A stretch of DNA of 64,000 bases. Origin: Sindora glabra (Eukaryota > Streptophyta > Magnoliopsida > Fabales > Fabaceae). Positions 24,095 through 36,774 of this stretch are shown piece after piece (positions within the stretch are counted from its first letter, which is position 1; every line of letters begins with the position of its first letter). The notes beneath the pieces are model-generated. The model saw only the letters and a list, made by a program, of their open reading frames with translations. It had not been told where the DNA came from and made no database searches. Location of the stretch: NCBI GenBank assembly GCA_020226215.1, contig CM035227.1, positions 26,477,866-26,541,865 on the forward strand, read 5' to 3'. Made by a program: the position numbers and the translations under genes.

Positions 24095-25221
24095 TTTTTA
24101 AATCTTTATTATAATTATAATATATATATATATATATATAAATCTTTTTTTCTATTTATTTTTCATTTTTTGTAAGTTCTATTTTTTTCTTTATTAATTT
24201 TCTTTCTCTATCTAATTTTGATATTGATTTTAGAATAAGCATGAAATATATGTAGTAGACATATTTTTTCTAATTTTATTTTATTATTTTTATTTTAAAT
24301 AAGTTGAAGGTTTAATTTAATTGAATTAATTAATTATAATTTTTAAATTTTTATGCTGTTTACAACTCACCCATTGTTTTCACATCATTATATATATTAA
24401 TTATTAAATATTAATTAAATTAAATAATATAAATATAACTTAAATATTAGTTATTAAATAATATAAATATAACATGATATAATTAATTTGATTATACAAA
24501 TATTTTAATAAATTAAAATTTTAATAAAAATTATATTAATTGAATTATATGATTGGATGTTCTATTTTTAAATGAAATTATTTGAATATTGAAATCAAAT
24601 TTTATTTAGATTTTGTTACTATTGCTATTTGATTGTATATTTGTTCTATTCACTTTTATAATTTGTAATTTAAATATTAATATCAATAAGTTGTATAAAT
24701 ATAATATGGAATATTTTTTATTATAAATAAGTCAAACATCTAACTCAATTATACTACTTAATTATATTTTTTTTTCATAACCCTTTTATTTAATTTTAAA
24801 AATTTTCCATTTATAAATATATAATTTTAAAATAATTACATTAAAATAAATTTTAATATTTTTATAAAATTTTCTGTATTATATATATTATCTTTTTATT
24901 AATAAAAATAATCAGCACCCGCGCGAAGCACGGGATTGAATTCTACTATACTTATGTGTACGGGGTTTACAATCTTTTCAACGTAACAATAAAATAATTG
25001 ATTTTGAGCTTATTAATTTTGAAAGAACTGGGAATGACCGGATGAGTGAATTTACTTTACCCCTAGTAACATTATTTGATAATTGACTTTCTAACTGATT
25101 TTAAGTCCTTTTTATGTGACAATAATTTAAAGAAAAACTAATTGAGTTATTATTGATTCTCAAATACTTCAAAATAAACCTAACCAGCACATGCTAAAGA
25201 GGAGAACAAAAGTTGTTTAAA

Positions 25222-25724
25222 CTAGGGTGCTTAACAGGTCAAAAGTTCGTGGGTTAAACGAACCGGCGCAAACTAAAAAAAATAGGCTTGTTTAAGAAAC
25301 GAGCCTAAATTGATTGATCCATTTAGTTCGTGGATTAAAGCGTACCGATTCTAAACAAACCGAACCAATCCGTGAGCCTAAACGGACTAACATTTCTAAA
25401 AAAAAATTACATTTAATAATTTAAATGACATTTATATTAAAAAAATATCTTATTAATTAGTTTTATATTATAATTTAATACAAAACACAATTCAACTATC
25501 AAAAAATTAAATATAAATACTTAAAATAATTAAATATAATAAAAATAAAATTAATAAATATAAAAATATAATAAATAATAAAATATAAATTAAAATACAA
25601 AAAAAGGACTGCTCATGGATCAGTTCAGCGAATTAACAAAACGGACCGGATCAGCCAAAACGAGAAAATGAGTCTAAGCAGATTTTGGCCCGGTCCGATT
25701 TGTCTGGTCTGTTAAACACCCCTG
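25222..25724. mobile_element. hAT-type MITE (second copy of the family)
   Basis: The left end TAGGGTGCTTAACAGG and the right end, reverse complement CAGGGGTGTTTAACAGAC, are imperfect inverted repeats. They are flanked by GTTTAAAC (25214-25221) and GTTTGAAC (25725-25732), an 8-bp target duplication with one mismatch. The AT-rich core resembles the element at 1331-2006 over long blocks. Subterminal GC-rich stretches (ACGGACCGGATCAGCC) are typical of plant hAT MITEs. No transposase is encoded. Confidence 0.82.
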
Positions 25725-25732
25725 GTTTGAAC

Positions 25733-27430
25733 TTAGTTTTGAACAACTTTGAATTTATAAAATAAATTCATAATCCTCCATCAGTTTTAATAGAAAATGG
25801 GTAAAAAAAGAAAACTAGAAAGACAAAAAGAGTAAAATATAAAAATTTCCTTTGTCCAGTTATAGAATAAAAAAAAAAGTAGAAGAAAAAAGGAAAAGAA
25901 AATATTTTCTTGGCATATGTAAGTAAAAAAAAAGTGGAAACCTTAAGTTCCGTTTTTTCCATTTTTTTAAAATGTATTTTCGGTAAAGTGCATCTCATTT
26001 CTTTATATCTAATTAAATGATGCTTGTATAGTTTGTATAAATAATATAATATTTAAAAATATGCTAGTAGTGAAAAATATTTTTAAAAAAATAAAAAAAT
26101 ATTTTTCATTAATCATAAATTTAACATTGAACTTCGTCATTTTGAAATTTTATAAATATATTTTTATAAAAAATATTTTTCAATAAAATAAATAAAATTT
26201 ATTTATTATAATTTTTCCATTGATTCTTTAGTTTAGTGTTTAATTTAAAAAGTAAAATTATCATTAGATTTATTTTAATTTTTTTATTTTTATATATAAA
26301 TAAATTGATTACTTTATGCTTATTTCTTCCTCATTCAATATCTCAAAAAAAGAGAGAGAAAGAGAGAAAGAAAATATTTTTCTTTCTCCTTTTTTTAATA
26401 ATAATAGAAATGATGATTTATTTAGTAAATATATAACAATCCAAATATTGACTCCCCGTTAACTTCTCAATTGTTTTTAACTTGCAAAGTCAATTTTGAA
26501 CTTGAAAACAAGTTCAAGTTCAATCACACACCTTAATTTTATGATTTAGTGAAATTAACTCCACTTTGTGTTCCGTTCAAACCCATGTAGAATCTTCTCA
26601 ATTGTGCTCAACCAATAAATAAGATCCGGACTTTCTCAAATTTTGTTTTGTTAATTTATTTTAGTTCAAAAGTGAAAGACACAATTTTCAGTTCGATTCT
26701 AATGCATACAACATTTCTGTCGGGATGCATTAATTTTTTTTTTAACAATAAGAGTCATTAATTCAATAAACTTAAATATACACACACACACAACAAGTGA
26801 TGCAAAACAAGAGATAAAATCTTTTAAAAAAAATCACATATCAATTGAATCAAATAATCAATAAAATTTATCGTTTTAATATAAAATTAAATTATATATA
26901 CCTCTTAAATTTACTTTTTACTTCTAGAAAATTGGATATTTTGAATTTTGATGGACATGTATTCACTTTATAATTTTTTTTATTAAATCATCTATTTCAA
27001 TTAAACATTTTAAATATTAATTTAAATTTATCAAAATAAGACAAATTAATTATAAATTCAATTTAAATTAAAGCTCTGTTTGTTTTGTCAAAAAGAATTT
27101 TTCATGAAAAAATATTATTTATATATATACTAATAAAGGAATAATATACTATTTATATTGATAATTAAAAAAGTAATACCTAAATCTTTAGAAATAGAAG
27201 AAAACAATTTTTTTATTAAACAACTAAATAGATAAAGTTATTTTTTCAAATTTTTTATATTTAATATTAAACAAGTAAAATATTTTATTTTTATTTTAAA
27301 ATATTATAATTATATTTTGTAAAAAATATTTTTAATAAAATATATAAACCTAAAATTGAATTGAAAATTTTAATCTAATCCGATATATGAGCTGAACAAA
27401 ATTAAACGAAAGTGAACTGAACTCATTGTC
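25733..27430. other. AT-rich intergenic sequence
   Basis: No gene or transposon end could be supported; A/T homopolymer runs dominate. Confidence 0.5.
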
Positions 27431-27459
27431 AACCCTATTCTCGGAGAAATTCAGGCGAT

Positions 27460-27705
27460 TCAAATTTCAATAAAGTAGGCTTTGGGCAACCAGCGGAAAG
27501 AATCCATGATCTCATCAAATAAAATACCCTTTGAAAAAGAGCTCAAGAATTTGATAAAAGATCTTGTGTCATGCAGCCCCAATTTTGAATATTTGCTTCC
27601 GTTGATTTGGTGCAATGCATCAGGAAGAATCCAATCTCCATTGACCATCCTACGCCACATTTCACAACTCACACACCCAATTTGCACAAGTTGCGCCTAC
27701 AAAGA
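27460..27705 (-). pseudogene. Unidentified exon-like fragment
   Basis: A minus-strand frame of about 80 codons, preceded by an acceptor-like CTCTTTGTAG, reads AQLVQIGCVSCEMWRRM, NGDWILPDALHQ and later SFRWLPKAYF. Its amino-acid composition (Cys, Trp, mixed charge) and base composition look coding, in contrast to the AT-rich flanks. I do not recognise the family. A plus-strand frame overlaps it, so strand choice rests on the acceptor and composition only. It is probably a gene relic. Confidence 0.3.
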
Positions 27706-29149
27706 GAATTTGACCATTAATTTAATTGATCCCGAAAGATTGATATATAAAATTTAAATTATTTATGGTTGTGATTACTAGGTAAATCTTATCCTTTATC
27801 AGCAAGTTTAAGGTAGTGCTTTACGTTCTCAAGAATGTGAATGTGACGTGATTCTTGATAAGATTCTTATATTTAATTTAATATATTATTTTTAAAAATA
27901 TTTTTTCATATTTGAAGATATATTATATTTTCATGTTTGGTTCATATTTTATATTTATAGGAATCTTATTACTTTTTTAAAAAATATCCTTATCAATTTT
28001 TTTGTTATAAATTATAAATTTAATTAAAAATATATGAATAAAAACTTTTAAAGACTTAATAAATTAATAATTTAAATTTAACTCAATTAAAATATAATAA
28101 ATAATTTAATATATAAAATATTAAAATTTTTAAGAATTTAAATTTAAATTTTTATATAATTAATTATATAAAATAAATAAATAATTTCTCCATTGTTGAC
28201 AAAAAATTTTATTTTCTTTGAAAAGAAAATAAGAGAAAAGAAGAGAAATATTATCTTTTAAATTTAAATTGAAAATAAAATAAAAATTTTAAATTTTCAA
28301 ATAATTAAAACATAATAATCACATATTTTATATTTAAATATACTTTTCTTTTGCTTTTTCTTTATTCAAATAAGAGAAGAAATTAAGTGTTCATTTATTT
28401 TATTAGTAAATATTTTTTATAAAAAATATTATTGATATACATATTTATAAAAAGATGATATATTATTTATATTGATGATTAAAAAATAATATCTAAACAT
28501 TTAAAAATAGATAAAAGTAAATTTTAATTTTTAATTCTTAAATAAGTTAGCAAATCAATATTTTGAATAATCCTAATATAATATATTAATTCTTCAAATT
28601 ATATAAATTAATTTTATTATAATATAAATTTGTATAATCTCAACTAAAATTTATATAAAATATTTCATATTTATATCAGATTAGTATTAGTTTTCAATGT
28701 TATATTTCAAAATAAATTATACATATAAATATTTTAAATAATTTATCATTTTAATATAAAATTTTAATTGAATTAATTATATATTATATTTGTATAAATT
28801 TATTTAAAAATTGAAATTTATTTATTTAAATTTTACAAATATTTTTATATTAAAATTTAAGAATTATATTTCAAATTAAATATATATAAATTAAAATTTG
28901 ATTAATGTTCTATAACTTATTTCTAATATCTAAAATATTAAAAAATTATTATTTATAAAATTAAATGAATAATTTTAAAATGAATAAAAAATTAAATTTT
29001 AACACCTCATAACTTTTTCTTTTATTATATATAAATTATTTTTATATTAACAATAAAAAATTAATAAATACTTATATGTGACACGAGTTAAAATATTAGT
29101 TAGGTTAATTAGAATAACAAGTTCAAACAACAGCCTAACATAGTCTTAG
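27706..29149. other. AT-rich intergenic sequence
   Basis: No gene supported. Near 29083 the phrase GTGACACGAGTTAAAATATTAG resembles a worn Helitron-like 3' end. Confidence 0.4.
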
Positions 29150-30900
29150 ATAGGTTATATTATATTTTTCAATGGAGTCAGGAACTATGACTTAGGGTTA
29201 AAAATTAATTATAATTAAATTAAAATTTAATTTTATTTATATTAAAAAATTATTTAAAAAATTATAATTTTTTATAAATTAAATATAAAAATTATGAAAT
29301 TTTAAGTAAAATTATAAAAATTTATTTTTAAAAGTTATAACATAAATTATTCATACATTTAAAAGTTAAAATTTATAATTTTTTTAACTTATTTAATATA
29401 ATTATCCTTGTTATTATGAAAAAAATTAAAAATTAAAAATATAATATTTTCTAATAGAGTCAGGAACTATGACTTAAAGTTATATTATGTTTTCCAGTAG
29501 AGTCAGGAACTATGACTTAGGATTGAAAACTAATTATAATTAAATCAAATTTTAATTTTATCTATAGTAAAAAATTATTTAAAAAATTATAATATTTTTA
29601 ATAATTTTGATTTAAGATATTATAATTTTTTATAAATTAAATATAAAAATTATGAAAATTTATTTTTAAAAGTTATAACACAAATTATTCATACATTTAA
29701 AAGTTAAAATTTAGAATTTATTTTTTTATTTTTTACTTATTTAATATAATTATCCTTGTTATTATAAAAAAATTAAAAATAAAAAATATAATATTTTCTA
29801 ATAGAGTCAGAAACTATGGCTTAAGGTTATATTATGCTTTCTAATGGAGTCAGGAACTATGACTTAGGACTTAGGGTTGAAAATCAATTATAATTAAATT
29901 AAATTTTAATCATATCTATAATAAAAAATTATTTAGAAAATTATAATTTTTTTAATAATTTTGATTTAAGATATTATATTTTTTTATAAATTAAATATAA
30001 AAATTATGAAACTTTAAATAAAATTATAGAAATTTATTTTTAAAATTATAACACAAATTATTCATACATTTAAAAGTTAAAATTTATAATTTATTTTTTT
30101 ATTTTTTATTTATTTAATATAATTATCCTTGTTATTATGAAAAAAAATTTAAAAATATATAATATTTTCTAATAGAGTCAGAAACTATAATTTAAGGTTA
30201 TATTATGCTTTCCAGTGGAGTCAAGAACTATGACTTAGAGTTGAAAACTAATTATAATTAAATCAAAATTTACTTTTATCTATAGTAAAAAATTATTTAG
30301 ATAATTATAATTTTTTTAATAATTTTGATTTAAGATATTATAATTTTTATAAATTAAATATAAAAATTATGAAACTTTAAATAAAATTATAAAAATTTAT
30401 TTTTAAAATTTATAACACAAATTATTCATACATTTAAAAGTTTAAATTTAGAATTTATTTATTTATTTTTTACTTATTTAATATAATTATCCTTGTTATT
30501 ATGAAAAAATTAAAAATAAAAAATATAATATTTTTTAATAGAGTCAGAAACTATGACTTAAGGTTATATCATGCTTTCCAGTGGAGTCAGGAACTATGAC
30601 TTAGGGTTGAAATCAATTATAATTAAATTAAATTTTAATTTTATCTCTAGTAAAAAATTATTTAGAAAATTATAATTTTTTAATAATTTTTATTTAAGAT
30701 ATTATAATTTTTTATAAATTAAATATAAAAATTATGAAACTTTAAATAAAATTATAAAAATTTATTTTTAAAAGTTATAACATAAATTATTCATACATTT
30801 AAAAGTTGAAATTTAGAATTTATTTTTTTATTTTTAAATTATTTAATATAATTATGCTTGTTATTATAAAAAAAATTAAAAATTAAAAAGTTTAAACTAA
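29150..30900. repeat. AT-rich tandem array, about 350-bp unit, five copies
   Basis: The core GAGTCAGGAACTATGACTTA (with small changes) occurs at about 29175, 29500, 29847, 30218 and 30584, giving spacings of 325, 347, 371 and 366 bp. From the second unit on, each is preceded about 45 bp earlier by a near copy of the same core (AATAGAGTCAGAAACTATG). Between cores the units share a long AT-rich body in the same order, for example CAAATTATTCATACATTTAAA and TATAATTATCCTTGTTATTAT. Units differ by substitutions and short indels. It could be satellite-like DNA or repeats internal to a transposon. Confidence 0.88.
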
Positions 30901-31881
30901 ATTAGAATTGGAATATAAAAATTACTATTTTTTACTTATTTAATGTGATTATACTTATTATCATAAAAAATTAAAAATGAGAAATATAATTTAAAATTAA
31001 AAATGAAAATAAAAAAATTTAAAATGAATGAGAGTGTAGAAGAATAGGATAAAATTATCTTTTTACTTTATTATTAATATTTTTATGAGATGAGAATTTA
31101 AGATACCCACCTCTACCAATCTCTTCAATAGGAGTATTTGGAAGGAAAGTTAGACTCTAAAATATTTCTAAAAATGTTACATTTCCAAGTAAATTTTTTA
31201 AAATTTTGAATTAAAATGTAACATTCTTATAAAATATTCTTGGAAGTATGGAAAACATTTTATAAACCAAACGCGAAGCCGGGTTACCATTGTGGAAGAT
31301 GACGGTATTTTAAATTTAAGAAACAGAATCTTAGGTTTTATTTTTATTTTATTTATAATTTTTTTATTACTTAAAATAATTTTTATGTTGTGATGAATGT
31401 TTTCAATTTTACAAGATTTTATGTGTCAAAAAAATTATCAGTTCACTATAAATAATTTCATTTGATATGGAATACACATATCAAAAAAATTATTTTGATT
31501 GTATATTTTATTTATTATAATATCATTAAATTTTATTTTTTAATTTGTTTTATTTTTAATATGATTCAAGCAAAGCAAATACTTCTAAATAGATTAAAAT
31601 GATTGTTTATTACGTTGGTTTTGAAATATTAAAATTTATCTATAAATAAAATAATTTTTAGGGACATGAAATAAATTCGAAAATAAAATTATAAAATTTT
31701 AATAGCCAGCTAAAAACTATAATATTTGCTTTCTTATACATTATTTTGGACATCATCACAATCATGTATAAAACAATAAATACTTGGTGACACACGGCTT
31801 CGTACCTTGCATTGGGAGTTCCCGTCGGGCCATTTAACAATACTCATATTTTTTTATTATATATTAATTATAAGAGTAGGG
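30901..31881. other. AT-rich intergenic sequence
   Basis: The first 100 bp still resembles the body of the preceding tandem unit, as a worn partial copy. The rest shows nothing assignable. Confidence 0.45.
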
Positions 31882-32153
31882 ATCTATTGACATAAGTGTA
31901 AGTTCAAATAATTTACACCAAATATAATTCATCGATTCTATTAAAATTTTAAAAATATAATTAATTTATTTTAACATTTTTCTTACACCGTATGTAATTA
32001 GCTTTCTCTCACATTATTAATGTAATAAATGAAAATTCTTAAATAATAAAGATATTATTAACATATTTTAGTTCTAAATATAAAGATATCACAAGCCTAT
32101 TTCAATTCTAAATAATAAAGATATCAAAATGACTTACACTGGTGTCAATCGAT
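31882..32153. mobile_element. Candidate short inverted-repeat element (MITE)
   Basis: The 22-bp left end (31882-31903, core ATTGACATAAGTGTAAGT) matches the reverse complement of the right end (32132-32153, core ATTGACACCAGTGTAAGT) with three mismatches. Total length is about 272 bp with an AT-rich interior and no coding sequence. No target duplication could be read, so the family is not assigned. Confidence 0.5.
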
Positions 32154-32248
32154 GAATTAAATTAATCGCATTTTTTAAATTTCATATTTCTATTATGATA
32201 AATATTATTTTTATAATTTATCTTTCTCTCTCAATAAATGCAACTAAA

Positions 32249-35200
32249 TCTCTCATTTATATATAATAATTTATATTAAATTAAAAAAATTATTTAATTT
32301 TTTTATATTTATTATATTTTTATAATCTCTCTAATTTCTTTTCCTAATTTATTAAATTTTATTATTTTCATGTATTTTCTTCTTCTTTGAAATAATTTCC
32401 TTGATTTCATTCTCTTATTAATTGCAATTTCATAATCTTTATAATTTCAATTATATTTAATTTACATTAATATTTTTTATTAAATTCATAATCTGTACTC
32501 TATTGTAATTTTGATTTTGAAAAATAATACTTTCAATTCATTTACATTTATAATATTCATATTCATAATAATATTATTATTATCCTTCCATTGTTTTAAT
32601 GACCCCAAGAACAACAAAAAAATAACTTCTTTTTGTGAATTATTTTTAAATTATAATTTAGGTGGTAGCTTTGACATTAATTTTTCTTTGTTTTCAATAA
32701 GATAATTTTTTTATCATTTTCAATTTGTTGGTGATTTTTAATTTATTGACTGTTGTGAAATTTGAAGAATCTTGTACCATTAGATATTTTCTTTCTGTAA
32801 TAGTACAAATGTCCGTTTGTTCTCCAACTTTCATCTTCGTCCATTTTCTCTTGGCATTTATGAATTTTACTTTTCCTTTCTATTTTGATTTAAGATTCTT
32901 AACTTTCATGACAACTTATTTTATGATTTCTTCAATTTTTTTTAGATATTGCTTTTATAGAAGATCTCATTTTTTAAGCTTTCATATTCTAGAATGTTAA
33001 ATCAATTTGTATTTCTTTTTATATTGATCAAATTTTTTAATTTGCCTTATTTTTTCTTTCTCTTTCTTATCTCTCTTTTTTCTCTATAGTTTTTTCTTTT
33101 GAAATTTTAAATACATTTTATGATTTTTAATGATGTTATGGGAATTTTGTTTAATTCAATTGATGAAATAATTTTTCTTTTGTTTGAATGCGTAGAATTC
33201 AAATCTTTTTCCTCATTATTTCACTCTCTCCAAGTTAATATTTTTTATGTTTTTAGCATGTTTTATATTTCACTTTGATTCTTTATAAACTTTTTCATAT
33301 GATTTTACTCAACAAATTTTGTCAAAGTAGCTCATAAGCAAAAGTCCAAAGCATTATTTTTGTTTTTTTTTTCTTTCTAGGTGTGGTCTTAAAATTAAGT
33401 TTTTACCAAGTAATGCTTCTTTAATTGTGACAAAAAAAAATAACTCTAAAAGAGAGTTGAAAGAAAGAAAACAAGTTATATAGAGATATTATGATTTCTA
33501 CTCATTAATAATATTTTTCTTAAATGAAGATTGTATTTCTATTGATATTCCTTATACTTTCTCTCTATCTAAATGTATCATAATAAGAATTTTGCCCTTC
33601 CATGATTGTTAATTTTTCTTTCTTTTAAATTATTATAAATTTATTATAATTTTATAATGTATTTATAACTTATAATGGTAATTATTGTCATTCTCTTTGT
33701 ATATTTAGCTTTTACAACATTACATATTTATTGAATGAGTTAAAATACAATGTTATTAGAATATCATTTCTAATCAATTATTTGCATTTTATAATTTGTG
33801 GTATGATTTTTAATTTTATTATAATCACTTTAAGTTTTTGTTTATTTGTTTTTTGAATGAATTTTAAGTTTTAACTCTTCTTGCATTAACCCATTATATA
33901 ATTGAATTAAATTAAAATTATGATTTTTTTTAAATTATAACCATGAATAAACATATTAAGTTAAACATTCTTCAATTTCTTGTCTATATTTATTGCATAT
34001 TTCTTGATTTTAATTATACTAATTAAATTAATGTTATCTATTAATTTTACAAATATTTATGATTCTACACTAATGCTTACCATTATTAGTATAATTATTA
34101 CAAGCCATTAATTTTTTAATTAAAACTATTATTGGTCATTAATCTTCATGAATTTTTTACTTATTTAAATGTTAATTGAAATTAATAGTTAACATGTTGT
34201 AAGGAATTTCCTATTTTTAAATTTTATGTTTTCTATACTTAATGATTTATATCTTTTATTGAGATATCATATATTATACATTACACAATTAAAAATGGTA
34301 GATAATACTTATATATCACAATAATATTTATTAATTTTTTATCTATTTAAATCCTAATTTGATTAATTAGTATATCATAAGGAGGTTTTATTTTTAATCT
34401 TTTGTAATTAGTAATTTTTATCGTTTATTTAAATATTATTTATTATAAATTTTATAATTGAAAAAGGTAGAGCATAATTATTGATTTACTTAATTTTTTT
34501 TACAAATGCTCAAAAAATGTGACTAATACATAACATACATAAATTTAAGTCCTCCTCATCAATATATTTCACTAATTTTAGAAAATGTGATTATTTTTTA
34601 AAAATTTATAATATAAGATGCTTGGGTACTAAAAATTTAAAATTTTAAAAATATATTTATATATTGAATTATAATTAAATTATAAAAGTAGGATAAAAAA
34701 TTGCAGTAATAAACTCAAATTTAACCTTCTGCACAATGTTTAAAAAGCTCAAATTAGACCAAATCGGCCATTTCAATTAGTCCAATTAGGAAATGGATGG
34801 TAATTTGATTTGGGTTTAGTTACAAACTCAGACAACCAGTCAAATCGATTCAAACCAATTTGAAGTTGCAATCTTGGAACTTCGAACACGAGTTCCTTAG
34901 GCCATCAAGCACTCTTCTACCATGCGAACCAATGTCACTTTCGTTATTATAATGACAAATATTATATATAATATAGATAATTTTTTATTTTTTCATATTT
35001 TACTTCATATAAATTTTTATAAATAAAATATTTTATATATATTTATATTATATATTATATAATTAAACTATTCTTATTTATCTAATGTTTAATTTAAAAT
35101 TTCATTAGATTGAAATTAAAAATAGTTTTAATATTATAAAGTAATATTAAAATTATGATAGATATTTGTAAATAGAATAAGATTAATGGTTATTATTTTA

Positions 35201-35891
35201 TATTTCATAAATATACTTGTACAAATTAAATTGATTGAATCTTCTTATGTATATATATAATATTATAATTTATATAAAATATATTATAACTGGTTAAATC
35301 AGTTCAATCTTGATCTACTTACTTTACTGGGTTAATGATTAGTTCAAGTTTTAGAACATTGCTTCTACAATTACATGATCAAGTTATAACAAGAAAAAAG
35401 TTATAACAGTAATAATAACAAATATACATTTATACACTCATAAATATTATGATTATGCTATTATAAAATAGGTATTTATCTAATTTAATATTATTTTTTG
35501 GAGTAAATAAAAATTTATTATATATGAATTTTTATAATTAATAATTAATTTTAAATAAATACATGCAAAAATTACTAATTAATTTCAAATAGACACATAA
35601 TATTAAAGTATGAATATTAAATACTTTTTATAATTATATTCATAATTCTTATTTATCCTGAACTAGGGTGAAAAAATTATATTATATTATTAATAATAAT
35701 ATCTCATAAAACAATATTTATAAAATGTCAATTAGAAAATAATACAAAATTTTGAAATCTTCTAATATATAATATTATTTTTATAATATATTACATGAAT
35801 ATTTATAATTTAACATATTATTTTGATGTTTAAATTATACTATCTCACTTTTTTTTCTCTTACCCTATGCATAGCATGAGTACTATACTAG
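32249..35891 (+). mobile_element. Helitron-like AT-rich region, boundaries uncertain
   Basis: It begins A|TCTCTCATTTATATATAATA, a TC-type start shared with copies at 43134 and 43378 and similar for roughly 150 bp after each. A CTAG end at 35888-35891 is preceded by the palindromic TATGCATAGCATGAG, the arrangement of a plant Helitron 3' terminus. There is no Rep or helicase frame. Whether these two ends belong to one insertion is not certain. Confidence 0.3.
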
Positions 35892-36290
35892 TATTTTTAT
35901 ATGACATGCAAGATTTAATTTTAGAAAAAAAGTAAATTTAATATACAATTAAATTTAATAATGTACTAGTATATCACTAATAATATATCAAAATTGTTTT
36001 CTAAAGTTAAATTCGTGTATGAAAAGAAGAAATGTCATTAAAAATTTATAATAGTAAAAAATTCTTAACAATAATTAAAAACTTAACATGTTTATTAATA
36101 TAATATGTAAATAAATAACAATTTAAAACTTTTTTATATGGATAATGAATTAAATTAAACCCTATTCTTATACTAATCGTTAACTTCATAATGTTTCTTA
36201 AGAGCATGAAATGTTTTTTACTTTCCATGTGTCTCTTATCATAATTAACTCAGATATACTTTAGTATTTGTATGTTTCTAGTAGCCTGTA
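35892..36290. other. AT-rich intergenic sequence
   Basis: Nothing recognisable between the Helitron-like end and the next hAT-type element. Confidence 0.5.
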
Positions 36291-36298
36291 ATTTCACA

Positions 36299-36719
36299 TA
36301 GGCATATAAAATAGGCCCCGTGATCACAAGTAATATGGGTAGCCCACGATTACGAGATGGTATGGGCACTTTATTATAAAGTTCGCATTTAATGCAAGCT
36401 CATACAGGTAAGCGCACATGGTCGTAAGCAAAAAAATATCTTTTTAATTATTTTTTCTCCCTATAGGTAAACCCAATCCATGAAAAAAAAATTAATTCAA
36501 TTAATTTTTAATAAATCCAACTCAATTTTTATATTTTAATCCAAATTTTCTTACCTAAATAATTTAAAATAAAATAATTAATAAAATATAAAAAATGGAC
36601 TGCCCACGGCTATGTCTGCATTGCATGCAAGATAGTACGAGTAATTTTTTTATTACCAATTTTTGTATGAGAGCTTATGTAGGCAAACCTATGCGAGCCC
36701 CACCCGTTTTACATGTCTA
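36299..36719. mobile_element. hAT-type MITE with a perfect 8-bp target duplication (third copy)
   Basis: Termini are TAGGCATATAAAATAGG and, on the reverse complement of the right end, TAGACATGTAAAACGGG, with further similarity inward (GGCCCCG against GTGGGGC). The flanks are identical ATTTCACA at 36291-36298 and 36720-36727. It is shorter than the other two copies but shares the run AATATAAAAAATGGACTGCCCA with the 25222-25724 element (AAAAAAAGGACTGCTCA). Non-coding. Its right target duplication directly abuts the target duplication of the neighbouring LINE. Confidence 0.88.
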
Positions 36720-36774
36720 ATTTCACATTATTAGTATTATTTTTTTTGGCAAATAAAAAATAAAGTTAACACAA

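Larger units (their letters stand above)
21886..25221. other. Very AT-rich repeat-like region with a Helitron-like 3' motif
   Basis: No genes. Short phrases recur at irregular spacing, such as AATACTAGATTTGT (near 22645 and 23955) and TTTTATTATTTTATT followed by CATTC (21967 and 23855), which suggests several diverged copies of one repeat. Near 24917 the sequence CCCGCGCGAAGCACGGG forms a hairpin of the kind found just inside plant Helitron 3' ends, though a clean CTRR terminus is not present. Confidence 0.35.

Noticed and set aside
24917..24933. GC hairpin considered as a transcription terminator
   Set aside because: There is no bacterial context and no gene before it; the form fits a transposon end better.
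29150..30900. Regular repeats considered as a CRISPR-like array
   Set aside because: The spacing is about 350 bp with conserved, not variable, sequence between cores, and the host is a plant.
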